DNA of 64,000 nucleotides from Magnetospirillum gryphiswaldense MSR-1 v2 (GCF_000513295.1 NC_023065.1:2340501-2404500); one strand, 5' to 3'; positions 18,115-27,644 are shown, counted from the first letter of the stretch. The notes: generated by a model from the letters alone, not told the origin. Translations and numbers: made by a program.

Positions 18115-18549
18115 ATGAGCGGCGAATCCCTGCACGGCTATTATTTCGAGGAACTGAGCGTCGGCCAGTCGGCCATTTTCGCCAAGACCGTCACCGAGGC
18201 GGACATCGCCGCTTTCGCCGGGGTGTCGGGTGACTTCAACCCGGTGCACGTGAACGAGGAATTCGCCAGCCAGACCATGTTCAAGGGCCGCATCGCCCAT
18301 GGCATGCTGTCGGCGGCCTTCGTCTCCACCGTGTTCGGCATGAAGCTGCCCGGCCCGGGCTGCATCTACGTGTCGCAGCTGTTGAAGTTCAAGGCGCCGG
18401 TGAAGATCGGCGATACCGTCACCGCCCGCGTCGAAGTGACCACCCTGGTGCCGGAAAAGAAGTTCGCCACCTTCAAGACCACCTGCACCGTGGCCGGCAA
18501 GATCGTGCTGGACGGCGAAGCCACCTTGATGGTGCCGTCCAAGGGTTGA
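18115..18549 (+). CDS. phaJ: MaoC-like (R)-specific enoyl-CoA hydratase
   Basis: This 144-residue single hot-dog protein contains FAGVSGDFNPVHVNEEFA with the catalytic pair Asp40 and His45, followed by RIAHGMLSAAFVSTV, the signature of PhaJ-type hydratases. These convert trans-2-enoyl-CoA to (R)-3-hydroxyacyl-CoA and feed polyhydroxyalkanoate synthesis or run in related acyl-CoA routes. The start at 18115 is chosen over the Met two codons earlier because AGGAG then lies at 6-base spacing. It is monocistronic and ends at a strong hairpin. The exact chain length used is unknown. Confidence 0.85.
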   Translation: MSGESLHGYYFEELSVGQSAIFAKTVTEADIAAFAGVSGDFNPVHVNEEFASQTMFKGRIAHGMLSAAFVSTVFGMKLPGPGCIYVSQLLKFKAPVKIGDTVTARVEVTTLVPEKKFATFKTTCTVAGKIVLDGEATLMVPSKG

Positions 18550-18557
18550 TGAACAGC

Positions 18558-18577
18558 GGGGGCGCTCAGGCGCCCCC
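18558..18577. terminator. Bidirectional terminator between phaJ and cca
   Basis: GGGGGCGC and GCGCCCCC form a perfect stem around a TCAG loop. The cca stop codon lies inside the hairpin and the phaJ stop is 9 bp before it. Confidence 0.7.
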
Positions 18578-19864
18578 TTCCTTTATGATCCGTCGCAGCC
18601 GGTCCAGACAGGCGGCACGGTCGGGGGCGTAATCGGCCTCTTCCCACCATGCCTCGACCTGGGCCAGGGACTGACCGATGGCCGGACCGCGCGGAACCCC
18701 CAAGTCCAGGCAATCGGCACCGCGCACCGGCAGTTCCACCGGCTGCCAATGATCGGCCTGATCCAGCAAATCCTGCCACATCCGGCTTTCGCGCGAATCC
18801 AGCAGACCTGAGCGCGAGCGATGCTCGGCCCAGGCCACCAGCACCAGATCGCGGAAGGTGTCGGCCCCCACCCGCCGCAAGGCCCGGCGGGCGGCGCGGC
18901 GATCCATGTCCATGCGGACGTCCACCTGGGGGCAGACGATGGACAGGATGCGCCCGGTCTGCGCCGCCGACAGTTTCAGCCGTTCGCCCAGGACCGCGAC
19001 CCCGGCGGCATCGGTGGACAGCATGGCGGCCAAACGGCGCAACGGATCGGGGTGGATGGTGTCGCGCACCATGGCCCGGCTTTCCAGCCAGGTCAGCACC
19101 TTCAACCGACCGATCTCCACCGCTTCCGGCAGGACATGGGCCAGGATGCCGTTGGTCTTCATCACCATCAGCACCAGGGCCGGATCGGGCGCCTGCAACA
19201 GCCGGATCAACTCGCCCGCCACCCGTTCGCCCGACAATTCCACCAGACGCGGCGCCAGCTTGCGGCAGGCGGCCATGGCCTGGGACTCCAGCGAGGTGCG
19301 GCCATAATGGGCGAAAAAACGGAAGAAGCGCAGCAGCCGCAGCAGGTCTTCCTCGATGCGGCGAAAGGGATCGCCGACAAAGCGCACATGGCCGGCGCCC
19401 AAATCGGCCAAGCCGCCGAAGGGGTCGTAGATGCGGCCCTGGGGGTCGGCGAACATGGCGTTCATGGTGAAGTCGCGCCGGGCCGCGTCGGCGGTCCAGT
19501 CGTCGGTGAAGCTGACGCGGGCGTGGCGGCCGAAGGTCTCCACGTCCTCGCGCAAGGTGGTGATTTCGTAATGGGCCTTGCCCACCACCGCCGTCACCGT
19601 GCCATGGGCCAGACCGGTGGGGATGACGCGGATATGGGCGCGCTCCAACAGTGCCATCACCCGGTCGGGCGGATCGTGGGTGGCGATGTCGATATCCTTG
19701 ATCGCCCGTTTCAGCACCGAATCGCGCACGCAGCCGCCGACAAAACGCACCTCGGCGCCGTCGGCGGTAAGTGCTTTGATCACCGCCTGGGTTTCCGCCG
19801 CCTGCATCCAGGCCTGCGGCGACAATTGGCCGATGGGTTCGCTGCCGTCATTGGGCGCTCTCAT
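18566..19864 (-). CDS. cca: CCA tRNA nucleotidyltransferase / poly(A) polymerase family
   Basis: This 432-residue class II nucleotidyltransferase has the ATP-binding GGCVRD (43-48), the metal-binding DIDIAT (57-62), TDDWTADAARRDFTMNAM and the RIEEDLLRLLRFFRF helix with the nucleotide-selecting segment, followed by an all-helical tRNA-binding region. It adds or repairs the 3' CCA end of tRNAs. Its ATG overlaps the Nudix gene stop as ATGA, so DUF1285, Nudix and cca form one tightly coupled operon, an arrangement I recall from other alphaproteobacteria. Confidence 0.93.
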   Translation of the reverse strand: MRAPNDGSEPIGQLSPQAWMQAAETQAVIKALTADGAEVRFVGGCVRDSVLKRAIKDIDIATHDPPDRVMALLERAHIRVIPTGLAHGTVTAVVGKAHYEITTLREDVETFGRHARVSFTDDWTADAARRDFTMNAMFADPQGRIYDPFGGLADLGAGHVRFVGDPFRRIEEDLLRLLRFFRFFAHYGRTSLESQAMAACRKLAPRLVELSGERVAGELIRLLQAPDPALVLMVMKTNGILAHVLPEAVEIGRLKVLTWLESRAMVRDTIHPDPLRRLAAMLSTDAAGVAVLGERLKLSAAQTGRILSIVCPQVDVRMDMDRRAARRALRRVGADTFRDLVLVAWAEHRSRSGLLDSRESRMWQDLLDQADHWQPVELPVRGADCLDLGVPRGPAIGQSLAQVEAWWEEADYAPDRAACLDRLRRIIKEGGA

Positions 19865-20487
19865 GACGACCCCAAGACTTCCGACAGATTGACCAGGATA
19901 CCGGCGGTGGCCCCCCAGATCACCCGCTCGTCCCAGGTCATCGACCAGAACGGGCGGTGGCGGCCCTCGATCACCCGGCGGTGCAGCTTGTGGTTTTCCG
20001 GGTCGAGCAGGAAGTTCAGCGGCACCTCGAACACCTCGGCCACCTCGAACGGATCGGCGTTGGTTTCCACCGGCGGCACGATCACCCCGACCACCGGGGT
20101 GACGATGAAACCGGTGCCGGTGATGTAATCGTCGAGCCGGCCCAGGATGGTGACGCGGTCGCGGGGCAGACCGATCTCTTCCTCGGTTTCGCGCAAGGCG
20201 GCGATCACCGGATCGCCGTCGTCAGCCGGTTCCAGCCGCCCACCGGGAAAGCTGATCTGGCCGGGATGATGGGCCAGATGCGCCGTGCGCTGGGTCAGCA
20301 GCACGGTCATGCCATCGGCGTGTTCGACCAGCGGCACCAGCACGGCGGCCGGGGTCAGCGGCCCTTCCGCCAGGGCGGTGCGGCCAGGCACGTCGTCGCC
20401 GTCGATCAGGCGTTCCAGCATGGCATCGCCGCGCCCCGCCGGATTGAAGCCGGCGGCCAGACGCGCGCGCAGCCCGTCGTGGGTCAC
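19861..20487 (-). CDS. Nudix hydrolase, probable CoA pyrophosphatase (NudL-like)
   Basis: This 208-residue enzyme carries LLTQRTAHLAHHPGQISFPG (63-82), the signature that marks CoA-type Nudix enzymes, running into the Nudix box ending RETEEEIGL (99-107). It is expected to split CoA or acyl-CoA into phosphopantetheine and 3',5'-ADP with Mg2+ or Mn2+. The GTG start at 20487 is preferred because it overlaps the DUF1285 stop as GTGA; an ATG at 20526 lies inside that gene and lacks a ribosome site. It is coupled at both ends to its neighbours. Confidence 0.87.
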   Translation of the reverse strand: MTHDGLRARLAAGFNPAGRGDAMLERLIDGDDVPGRTALAEGPLTPAAVLVPLVEHADGMTVLLTQRTAHLAHHPGQISFPGGRLEPADDGDPVIAALRETEEEIGLPRDRVTILGRLDDYITGTGFIVTPVVGVIVPPVETNADPFEVAEVFEVPLNFLLDPENHKLHRRVIEGRHRPFWSMTWDERVIWGATAGILVNLSEVLGSS

Positions 20488-21041
20488 TCCAGCCGACCCA
20501 GGGGGAAGAAGGTGCCCTTGCTCCATAATCCGTACATATTCTCGCCGTTGACGATTTCCTCGTAGCCCAGGGCCACCAGTTCGTAATAGACCGCCCGGGT
20601 CAACCGCGCCTCAAGGCCGTCACGCACCATGATATAGGGGATGGGCTCGCCGGTTTTGGCGCATTCGGCGATGCGCAGCGGGTGGTCCGCATCCATGGTC
20701 ACCAATTCATCCACATTGGTACGAAAACTGATCACCAGATCGCGCCCGCATTGGCAGGTGAACAGCTCGACCGCCAGGAAGGGCACGTCGTCGACGATGA
20801 TGGTGCCCTGTTCCTCGGGCGTCACCAGCCAATAGGCGCCGTCCTCGTCCCTGTGCAGAACCGACGCGAACAGGCAGACCATCTCTTTGCGATTGATCGG
20901 CGAGCCATGGTAAAACCAACGGCCATCGCGGTCGATGCGGATCCCCAGATCGCCGCAATGATCCGGTTCGGGACGGGTTTTCAGCCGTTTCTCGACCAAG
21001 TGCACAACCTCCTGGGCGTTCTTCCGCCCGTTTTGAGCCAT
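20484..21041 (-). CDS. DUF1285 family protein
   Basis: This 185-residue protein has the features of the DUF1285 family: DLGIRIDRDGRWFYHGSPINR near the N-terminus, LVTPEEQGTIIVDDVPFLAVEL in the middle, and PYIMVRDGLEARLTRAVYYELV near the end. The function of the family is unknown; known folds show two small beta domains. It is the first gene of the DUF1285-Nudix-cca operon. Its start at 21041 lies only 18 bp from the GTG of the divergent moxR gene, so at least one of the two promoters must lie inside the opposite coding sequence. Confidence 0.8.
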   Translation of the reverse strand: MAQNGRKNAQEVVHLVEKRLKTRPEPDHCGDLGIRIDRDGRWFYHGSPINRKEMVCLFASVLHRDEDGAYWLVTPEEQGTIIVDDVPFLAVELFTCQCGRDLVISFRTNVDELVTMDADHPLRIAECAKTGEPIPYIMVRDGLEARLTRAVYYELVALGYEEIVNGENMYGLWSKGTFFPLGRLE

Positions 21042-21059
21042 CCCCGACAGGAGAACCCG

Positions 21060-22055
21060 GTGACCAGCCCCAGAAGCAGCCTTAATTCGGAGCAGGAGGC
21101 CGCCGACCTCAACCGCCTGATCGCCAGCGCCCGCGACGCCGTCGCCCAGGTGATCTTCGGTCAGGATCAGGTCATCGAGGAAAGTCTTATCACGCTGCTG
21201 GCGGGGGGTCACGCCCTGTTGATCGGCGTCCCCGGCCTAGCCAAGACCCGGCTGGTGCAAACCCTGGGCACGGTGCTGGGGCTGGCGGAAAAGCGGGTGC
21301 AGTTCACCCCCGATCTGATGCCCGCCGACATCCTGGGCTCGGAGGTGATGGAGGAAGCCGCCGATGGCCGCCGCTCGTTCCGCTTCATCCAGGGCCCGGT
21401 GTTCAGCCAGTTGCTGATGGCCGACGAGATCAACCGCGCCAGCCCCCGCACCCAGGCGGCGTTGTTGCAGGCCATGCAGGAAGGCCGGGTGTCCATCGCC
21501 GGCCATTACCACGATCTGCCGGCACCGTTTCATGTGCTGGCCACCCAGAACCCGCTGGAACAGGAAGGCACCTACCCGCTGCCCGAGGCGCAACTGGACC
21601 GTTTCCTCATGCAGATCGATGTCGGCTATCCCGATTGGGAGGCGGAAAAGCGCATGCTGGTCAGCACCACCGGCAACGCCGAGGCGCAACCGCAGCCGGT
21701 GATGGGGCCGGCGCAATTGCTGGCGGCGCAGGCGTTGATCCGCACCTTGCCGGTGGGCGAGGCGGTGGTCGATGCCATCCTCACCCTGGTGCGCGCCGGT
21801 CGCCACGAAACCAGCCCCCTGCCCGAGGTGCAGCGCCATGTCGCCTGGGGGCCGGGGCCGCGCGCCGCCCAGGCCCTGATGCTGGCCACCCGCGCCCGCG
21901 CGCTGTTGGACGGACGATTGTCGCCATCGGTGGACGACGTCGTCGCCCTGGCGCCGCCGGTATTGCGCCACCGCATGGCCCTGTCTTATTCCGCCCGCGC
22001 CGACGGCGTGTCGGTGGACCACATCATCGCCCGCCTGATCGGGACGGTGGCGTGA
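21060..22055 (+). CDS. MoxR-family AAA+ ATPase
   Basis: This 331-residue ATPase has Walker A-like GVPGLAKTRLV, Walker B LLMADEINRASPRTQAALLQAMQE and sensor-1 VLATQNPLEQEGTYPLPEAQLDRF, the hallmark of MoxR proteins. These act as chaperones on VWA-domain partners in maturation of enzymes or envelope complexes. The start is GTG 21060, preceded by AGGAG. Its stop overlaps the DUF58 start (GTGA), and the four-gene order MoxR, DUF58, DUF4159 protein and amidotransferase-like protein is one I recall from alphaproteobacteria. The function of the whole set is not established. Confidence 0.92.
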   Translation: MTSPRSSLNSEQEAADLNRLIASARDAVAQVIFGQDQVIEESLITLLAGGHALLIGVPGLAKTRLVQTLGTVLGLAEKRVQFTPDLMPADILGSEVMEEAADGRRSFRFIQGPVFSQLLMADEINRASPRTQAALLQAMQEGRVSIAGHYHDLPAPFHVLATQNPLEQEGTYPLPEAQLDRFLMQIDVGYPDWEAEKRMLVSTTGNAEAQPQPVMGPAQLLAAQALIRTLPVGEAVVDAILTLVRAGRHETSPLPEVQRHVAWGPGPRAAQALMLATRARALLDGRLSPSVDDVVALAPPVLRHRMALSYSARADGVSVDHIIARLIGTVA

Positions 22056-22957
22056 CCACCACCCCCGATCCCGCTCATCTTGTCCAGGCCCAGGCCCAGG
22101 ATCTGGCCGCCCGCCTGCCGCCGCTTCTGGTGGCGGCGCAACGGGTGGCGGCGTCGCTGACCGGTGGCAGCCACGGTCGCCGCCGGGCCGGAGCGGGCGA
22201 AACCTTCTGGCAATATCGCCGCGCCATCCCCGGCGATGCCGCCACCGCCATCGACTGGCGGCGCTCGGCCCGGGGACCGGGGCTTTACGTGCGGGAAAGC
22301 GAATGGGCGGCGTCGCAAGGCATCTGGCTGTGGGCCGATGCGTCCGGCTCGATGGAGTGGCGGTCGCTGGCCCAATTGCCGACCAAGGCCGAGCGCGCCC
22401 GCCTGCTGACCCTGGCCCTGGCCGCCGGCCTGCTGAATGGCGGCGAACGGGTGGCCTTGCTGCAAGACGGCAGCGCCCCCGCCTCAGGGTCGGGTATCCT
22501 GCCGCGTCTGGCGACGGCGCTGCTGAGCCCCCCGGCGCACCCCGGCCTGCCCCGCCCGCACCGCCCGCCGCGTCATGGCGAAATCGTGCTGATTTCCGAC
22601 TTTCTCCACCCCGCCGACAGCATCGCCGCCGAAATCGCCGCCTTGGCAGCGCACGGCGCCAGCGGTCATCTGTTGCAGGTCATGGACCCGGCCGAGGAAA
22701 CCTTGCCCTATGCCGGGCCGGTCCGCTTCGCCGGGCTCGAGGGCGAGGCCGAAATCACCAGCCGCCGGGCCGAGGATTGGCGCCAAGCCTATGGCGACAG
22801 AATGCGGGCCCACCGCGATGCCATCGCCGCCAGCGCCGCCGCCCACGGCTGGAGCTTCGCCATCCACCACACCGACCAGCCGCCGCAACATGCCTTGCTG
22901 GCGCTTTATAGCCGGCTGTCATTGCCGCGTAATGGTATGGGGGGCCTGGGCCGATGA
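22052..22957 (+). CDS. DUF58 domain protein (VWA-like partner of MoxR)
   Basis: This 301-residue protein has the DUF58 core: HGRRRAGAGETFWQYRRAIPGDAATAIDWRRSAR followed by YVRESEWAASQGIWLWADASGSM, whose DASGS resembles a VWA metal site. Such proteins are usual partners of MoxR ATPases. No membrane segment is evident, so it is probably cytosolic. The GTG start at 22052 overlaps the moxR stop by 4 bases, and the ATG of the following gene overlaps its own stop, so all are translationally coupled. Confidence 0.85.
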   Translation: MTTTPDPAHLVQAQAQDLAARLPPLLVAAQRVAASLTGGSHGRRRAGAGETFWQYRRAIPGDAATAIDWRRSARGPGLYVRESEWAASQGIWLWADASGSMEWRSLAQLPTKAERARLLTLALAAGLLNGGERVALLQDGSAPASGSGILPRLATALLSPPAHPGLPRPHRPPRHGEIVLISDFLHPADSIAAEIAALAAHGASGHLLQVMDPAEETLPYAGPVRFAGLEGEAEITSRRAEDWRQAYGDRMRAHRDAIAASAAAHGWSFAIHHTDQPPQHALLALYSRLSLPRNGMGGLGR

Positions 22958-25626
22958 TCGGCTTTTCCACTCCCTGGCTGCTCGCCGCCCTGGCGGCCTT
23001 GCCGGTGCTGTGGTGGCTGTTGCGGCTGATCCCGCCGTCGCCCCGATTGGTGCGCTTTCCCGCCATCACCTGGCTGTACGGCCTGCAGGGCCAGCGCGAC
23101 ACCGCCGCCCGCACGCCGTGGTGGCTGTTGCTGTTGCGTCTGATCATCCTGGCTCTGATCGTCGCCGGCAGCGCTGGTCCCGTCCTGCACCCAGAGGCGC
23201 CGCCCCGCTCGGACACCCCTTTATTGCTGGTGATCGATGACGGCTGGGCCGCCGCCCGCGCCTGGGACCAGCGGCGGCAAGCGGCCTTGGACATCCTGGC
23301 CGAGGCCGGGCGCCGCGCCCGCCCCATTCATCTGCTGGCCACCGCCCCGCCCACCGATGGCGCGGCCATCGCCGTCCTCGGGCCGATGACCGCCACCTCG
23401 GCCCGCGCCGTGATCCAGGGGCTGGAGCCCAAGCCGTGGCCCACCGACCATGCCGCCGCCGCCGGCGCGGTGTCGGCCCTGGGGCACGACCACGTCATCG
23501 AAGTGATGTGGATCGGCGACGGCATCGACAGCGGCCACGGCAAGGCCCTGGCGACGGCATTGCAATCCCTGGGCGGCGGCGTCACCGTGCTGACCGCGCC
23601 GACGGGCCACATCCTGCGTCAACAAGCGGGCGGCGGCGACCCGCCGGTGCTGACCATCAGTCGCCTGCCCGGCAGCCTGGGCGACGAGCGTCTGGCCATC
23701 CGCGCCACGGATGGCAACAACCAAGTGCTGGGGCGCGAAGAGGCGCTGATCGCCGCCGGCCAGACCCGCGCCACCGTGCCGTTGCGGCTGCCGGCGGAAG
23801 TGCGCAACCGCCTGACCCGCGTCGACATCGAAAACGAGACCAGCGCCGCCACCACCTTGCTGTTGGATGAAAACTGGAAACGTCGCGTGGTCGCCCTGGC
23901 CGGCGGCGGCGATGACAGCACGCCGCTGCTGGCGCCGCTTTATTACGTCGAGCGGGCGTTGTCGCCCCATGCCGAACTGATCAAAGGCGAAATGTCCGCC
24001 CTGATGTCGCGCCGCCCCGACGCCTTGATCGTCGCCGACCTGCCGCTGCCCGACGGCACCGGCGACATCCTGAAATGGGTGGAGCAAGGCGGTGTGCTGG
24101 TCCGTTTCGCCGGACCGGCAACAGCGCGAATGGTATCGGCGGGCGGGGCCGGTGACGGCTTGCTGCCGGTGCGCTTGCGGGCCGGCGGGCGATCCCTGGG
24201 CGGGGCCATGTCGTGGACCGAGCCGCAAGCCCTGGCCGGCTTTGCCGAAAACGCGCCGCTGGCCGGCCTGCGCCTCGACCCGGAAATCCGGATTTCCGCC
24301 CAGGTTCTGGCCGAGCCGGCGCCGGAACTGGCCGAGCGCGGTTGGGCCCATCTCAGCGACGGCACACCGCTGATCACCGCCGCCCGCCGAGGTCAGGGCT
24401 GGCTGGTGCTGATCCATACCAGCGCCAACGCCGCCTGGAGCAACCTGCCGCTGTCGGGCGTGTTCCCCGACCTGATGCGCCGGTTGATCGTCCTGGGGCA
24501 CAGTGCCGGCACCACCTCCGGCACTCTCGCCGCCAGCGAGGTTCTCGACGGTTTCGGCCGCCGCCATCCGGCCAGCGGCGTCGTCGAGGCGCTGCCGGCG
24601 GATCATGCCGCCCTGGCCCCCTCGCCCCAGCATCCGCCCGGCCTGTACGGCCCCGATGAGGGCCGTGTCGCCTTCAACCTGGGGCCGCGTCTGGCCGACC
24701 CGGTGGCGCTGGCATTGCCTTCCGGCATCACTGTGCGCGCCATCGATCAGCGGGCCGCCGCCTTGGATCTGTCCGGTTCTCTGCTGGCGGCGGCCCTGGT
24801 GCTGCTGGTTCTCGACCAGATGGTCGCCGTGGTCTGGCGCGGCTGGCGCCGTCCCGCCGCCGTCCTTTTGATGCTGGGATTGATCGCCGCCCCCCAGGCC
24901 CGCGCCGCCCCGCACGAGAACACCGACGACGCCTTCGCCCTGCGCGCGGTGCTGTCGACCCGGCTGGCCTTCGTCCATACCGGCGACGGCTTCGTCGACG
25001 GCAAGACCCGGGCCGGGCTGACAGCGTTGTCGCGGCTGGTGGGGGAACGCTCGACCGCGCGGCTGGACACCCCCATGGCGGTGGATCTGGAACGCGACCC
25101 GGTCTTGTTCTTCCCCATTGTCTATTGGCCGCTGAGTGCGGCGCAGAAGCCGCCCTCCGCCGCCGCCATGGACAAACTGAACGCTTATCTGCGCTCGGGC
25201 GGCATGATCGTCCTGGATACCGGGGTGGAAAGCGCCAATACCGCCGATCCGGCCATCCTGCGCAACCTGACCCAAGGTCTGGCGGTGCCGCCTTTGATCA
25301 TGGTCGACGGCAATCATGTGCTGACCCGCTCGTTCTATCTGCTGAAGGAATTACCCGGACGCTGGGACGGCGCCGTCTGGGTGGCGGAGACCGGCGGCGA
25401 CGGCCCCGACGGCGTCTCGCCGGTGGTGGTCGGCGGCAACGACTGGGCCGGCGCCTGGGCCTTGGACGGCCAAGGGCGGCCGTCCTTTCCCTGCGTCCCC
25501 GGCGGTGAACGCCAGCGCGAACTGGCCTGGCGCTTCGGCGTCAATCTGGTGATGTACGCGCTGACCGGCAATTACAAGGCCGACCAAGTGCATTTGCCGG
25601 CGATCCTGGAGCGCCTGGGCCAATGA
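22954..25626 (+). CDS. Large membrane protein with BatA-like N-terminus and DUF4159
   Basis: This 890-residue protein begins with two membrane helices in the N-terminal double-transmembrane arrangement of BatA-like proteins (MIGFSTPWLLAALAALPVLWW). A periplasmic VWA-like region follows (LLLVIDDGWAAARAW, about 90-105), then a further membrane helix near 615-635 and a C-terminal DUF4159 domain (about 665-885, with DPVLFFPIVYWPLS and LNAYLRSGGMIVLDTG). Its ATG overlaps the DUF58 stop. It probably forms a membrane complex with its operon neighbours, whose task is unknown. Confidence 0.8.
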   Translation: MIGFSTPWLLAALAALPVLWWLLRLIPPSPRLVRFPAITWLYGLQGQRDTAARTPWWLLLLRLIILALIVAGSAGPVLHPEAPPRSDTPLLLVIDDGWAAARAWDQRRQAALDILAEAGRRARPIHLLATAPPTDGAAIAVLGPMTATSARAVIQGLEPKPWPTDHAAAAGAVSALGHDHVIEVMWIGDGIDSGHGKALATALQSLGGGVTVLTAPTGHILRQQAGGGDPPVLTISRLPGSLGDERLAIRATDGNNQVLGREEALIAAGQTRATVPLRLPAEVRNRLTRVDIENETSAATTLLLDENWKRRVVALAGGGDDSTPLLAPLYYVERALSPHAELIKGEMSALMSRRPDALIVADLPLPDGTGDILKWVEQGGVLVRFAGPATARMVSAGGAGDGLLPVRLRAGGRSLGGAMSWTEPQALAGFAENAPLAGLRLDPEIRISAQVLAEPAPELAERGWAHLSDGTPLITAARRGQGWLVLIHTSANAAWSNLPLSGVFPDLMRRLIVLGHSAGTTSGTLAASEVLDGFGRRHPASGVVEALPADHAALAPSPQHPPGLYGPDEGRVAFNLGPRLADPVALALPSGITVRAIDQRAAALDLSGSLLAAALVLLVLDQMVAVVWRGWRRPAAVLLMLGLIAAPQARAAPHENTDDAFALRAVLSTRLAFVHTGDGFVDGKTRAGLTALSRLVGERSTARLDTPMAVDLERDPVLFFPIVYWPLSAAQKPPSAAAMDKLNAYLRSGGMIVLDTGVESANTADPAILRNLTQGLAVPPLIMVDGNHVLTRSFYLLKELPGRWDGAVWVAETGGDGPDGVSPVVVGGNDWAGAWALDGQGRPSFPCVPGGERQRELAWRFGVNLVMYALTGNYKADQVHLPAILERLGQ

Positions 25627-27644
25627 TGAACGCCTTTGCCGACCTGCAATTTTCGCCGTTGATCCCGCTGCCCTGGCTGCTGGCCCTGGCGCTGACGGCG
25701 GCTGTGGCCACCGCCGCCGGCCTGTGGCGGCGGGTTGCCGGCAGCTTCTGGCGGCTGGCGGCCATGGCCCTGGTGCTGCTCGCCCTGAGCGACCCGCGTC
25801 TGGTGGCCGAGCAACGCCAGCCACTTGCCGATATCGTCCTGGTGATGGTCGATGACAGCCCGTCGCAACGTCTGGCCGACCGCCCGGCACAAACCGCGCG
25901 AGCCCTGGCCCATGTGCAGGAAAAGCTGGCCGCCCTGCCCAATCTTGAAGTCCGAATCCGCCGTCACGACGGCGACAGCAAAGTGTTCGCCGCCATGCAA
26001 GCGGCCCTGGCCGATCTGCCGCGCCGCCGTCTGGCGGGCATCATCCTGATCAGCGACGGCCGCGTCCACGATCTGCCCGCCGCCGCCTTGGGGGCGCCGT
26101 TGCACGTGCTGCTGACCGGCAGCGCCGATGAACGCGACCGCCGCGCCATCATCACCCGCACCCCGGCCTTCGCCCTGGTCGGGCGCAACGCCCAGATCGG
26201 CCTGCGCCTGGACGACCCGCACGGCAAGGGCAGCGCCCCGGTCACCCTAAGCATCGACGGCGCCGAATTCCTGTCCACCACCCTGCCCTTGAACCGCGAC
26301 GTCACCATCGACATCCCGGTGCGTCATGCCGGTCCGGTCATCGTCGAAGTGGCGACACCGGTCACCGATGGCGACCTGATGCCGGCCAACAACCGCAATG
26401 CCGCCGCCATCGGCGCGGTGCGCGACCGCCTGAAAGTGCTGCTGATCTCGGGCCAGCCCCATGCCGGCGAACGGGTATGGCGCAATCTGCTGAAATCGGA
26501 CGCGGCGGTGGATCTGGTGCATTTCACTATCCTGCGCCCGCCGGAAAAGGACGACCGCACCCCCATCCGCGAACTGGCCCTGATCACCTTTCCGGTGCGG
26601 GAATTGTTCGAGGAAAAACTGAAGGATTTCGATCTGGTGGTGTTCGACCGCTATCGCCATCGCGGCATCATGGCGGCGCCTTATTATCAATTCCTGACCC
26701 AATACGTCCATGGCGGCGGCGCCCTTCTCGCCGCCGCCGGGCCGGAATACGCCGAAGCCGACAGCATCGTCGAGTCCGCCTTGGGCGACATCCTGCCCAC
26801 CAGCCCGGAAGGCGGGTTGATCCAATCCCCCTTCGTCCCCACCCTGACCGAGGCCGGACGGCGCCACCCGGTCACCGCCGGATTATCAGAGCCGGCGCTG
26901 TGGGGGCCGTGGCTGCGGCAAATTCCGGTGCGGCAAAATCGCGGTATCGCCCTGTTGCAGGGCGCCGACGGCAAGCCGCTTCTGGTGCTGGATCAGGTCG
27001 GTCAGGGCCGGGTGGCCCAGGTTCTGTCCGACACCATCTGGCTATGGGCGCGCGGCTATCAAGGCGGCGGCCCCCACGACGAATTGCTGCGCCGACTGGC
27101 CCATTGGCTGATGCGCGAGCCCGAACTGGAAGCCGAATCCCTGAGCGCGATCATCCAGGGCGGGCAATTGCAGGTCACCCGCCGCACCCTGGCCACCAGC
27201 GGCGGCCATGCCGAAATCACCGCTCCCGACGGCACCGTCGTCGCGGTGACGCTGAAAGATCGCGGCGATGGCGCCTGGGTCGCCACCTTGGCCGCCCCCC
27301 AACCCGGATTGTGGACGGCACGGGCCGATACCCATGTCGCCCTGGCCGCTCAAGGCAGCCTGACCAATCCCGAACTGGCCGAAATCACCGCCACCCCCCA
27401 CATCCTGGCCCCGGTGGTCGAGGCCAATGGCGGTTCGATCCGCTATGGCCAAAGCGACGGCCTGCCCAACCTGCGCCAGGTGGGCGGTGGCGGCGCCGTG
27501 GCCGGACCTCACTGGCTGGGACTGGTGCGCAGGGGCGATTATGCCATTCACGGCATCCACCAAACGCCCCTGCTGCCGCCGGCTCTGCTGCTGGTCTTGG
27601 CGGCGGCGGCGCTATTGCTGGGATGGAAGCGGGAAAGCCGGTGA
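25623..27644 (+). CDS. Membrane protein with VWA- and glutamine-amidotransferase-like regions
   Basis: This 673-residue protein has N-terminal membrane helices (about 17-60), a VWA-like segment (IVLVMVDDSPSQRLADRPA), a central region resembling class I glutamine amidotransferase-like folds (KDFDLVVFDRYRHRGI, YVHGGGALLAAAGPEY), and a final membrane helix (about 648-668). No convincing catalytic triad is visible, so an enzymatic role is doubtful. It ends the moxR operon; ATG 25623 overlaps the preceding stop by 4 bases, with a second ATG immediately after. The gap 27645-27821 that follows shows no clear terminator. Confidence 0.72.
   Translation: MMNAFADLQFSPLIPLPWLLALALTAAVATAAGLWRRVAGSFWRLAAMALVLLALSDPRLVAEQRQPLADIVLVMVDDSPSQRLADRPAQTARALAHVQEKLAALPNLEVRIRRHDGDSKVFAAMQAALADLPRRRLAGIILISDGRVHDLPAAALGAPLHVLLTGSADERDRRAIITRTPAFALVGRNAQIGLRLDDPHGKGSAPVTLSIDGAEFLSTTLPLNRDVTIDIPVRHAGPVIVEVATPVTDGDLMPANNRNAAAIGAVRDRLKVLLISGQPHAGERVWRNLLKSDAAVDLVHFTILRPPEKDDRTPIRELALITFPVRELFEEKLKDFDLVVFDRYRHRGIMAAPYYQFLTQYVHGGGALLAAAGPEYAEADSIVESALGDILPTSPEGGLIQSPFVPTLTEAGRRHPVTAGLSEPALWGPWLRQIPVRQNRGIALLQGADGKPLLVLDQVGQGRVAQVLSDTIWLWARGYQGGGPHDELLRRLAHWLMREPELEAESLSAIIQGGQLQVTRRTLATSGGHAEITAPDGTVVAVTLKDRGDGAWVATLAAPQPGLWTARADTHVALAAQGSLTNPELAEITATPHILAPVVEANGGSIRYGQSDGLPNLRQVGGGGAVAGPHWLGLVRRGDYAIHGIHQTPLLPPALLLVLAAAALLLGWKRESR

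Noticed and set aside
23221-25317. 698-codon minus-strand frame opposite the DUF4159 gene
   Set aside because: Low-complexity Gly/Gln/Arg/His translation, typical of a shadow frame.
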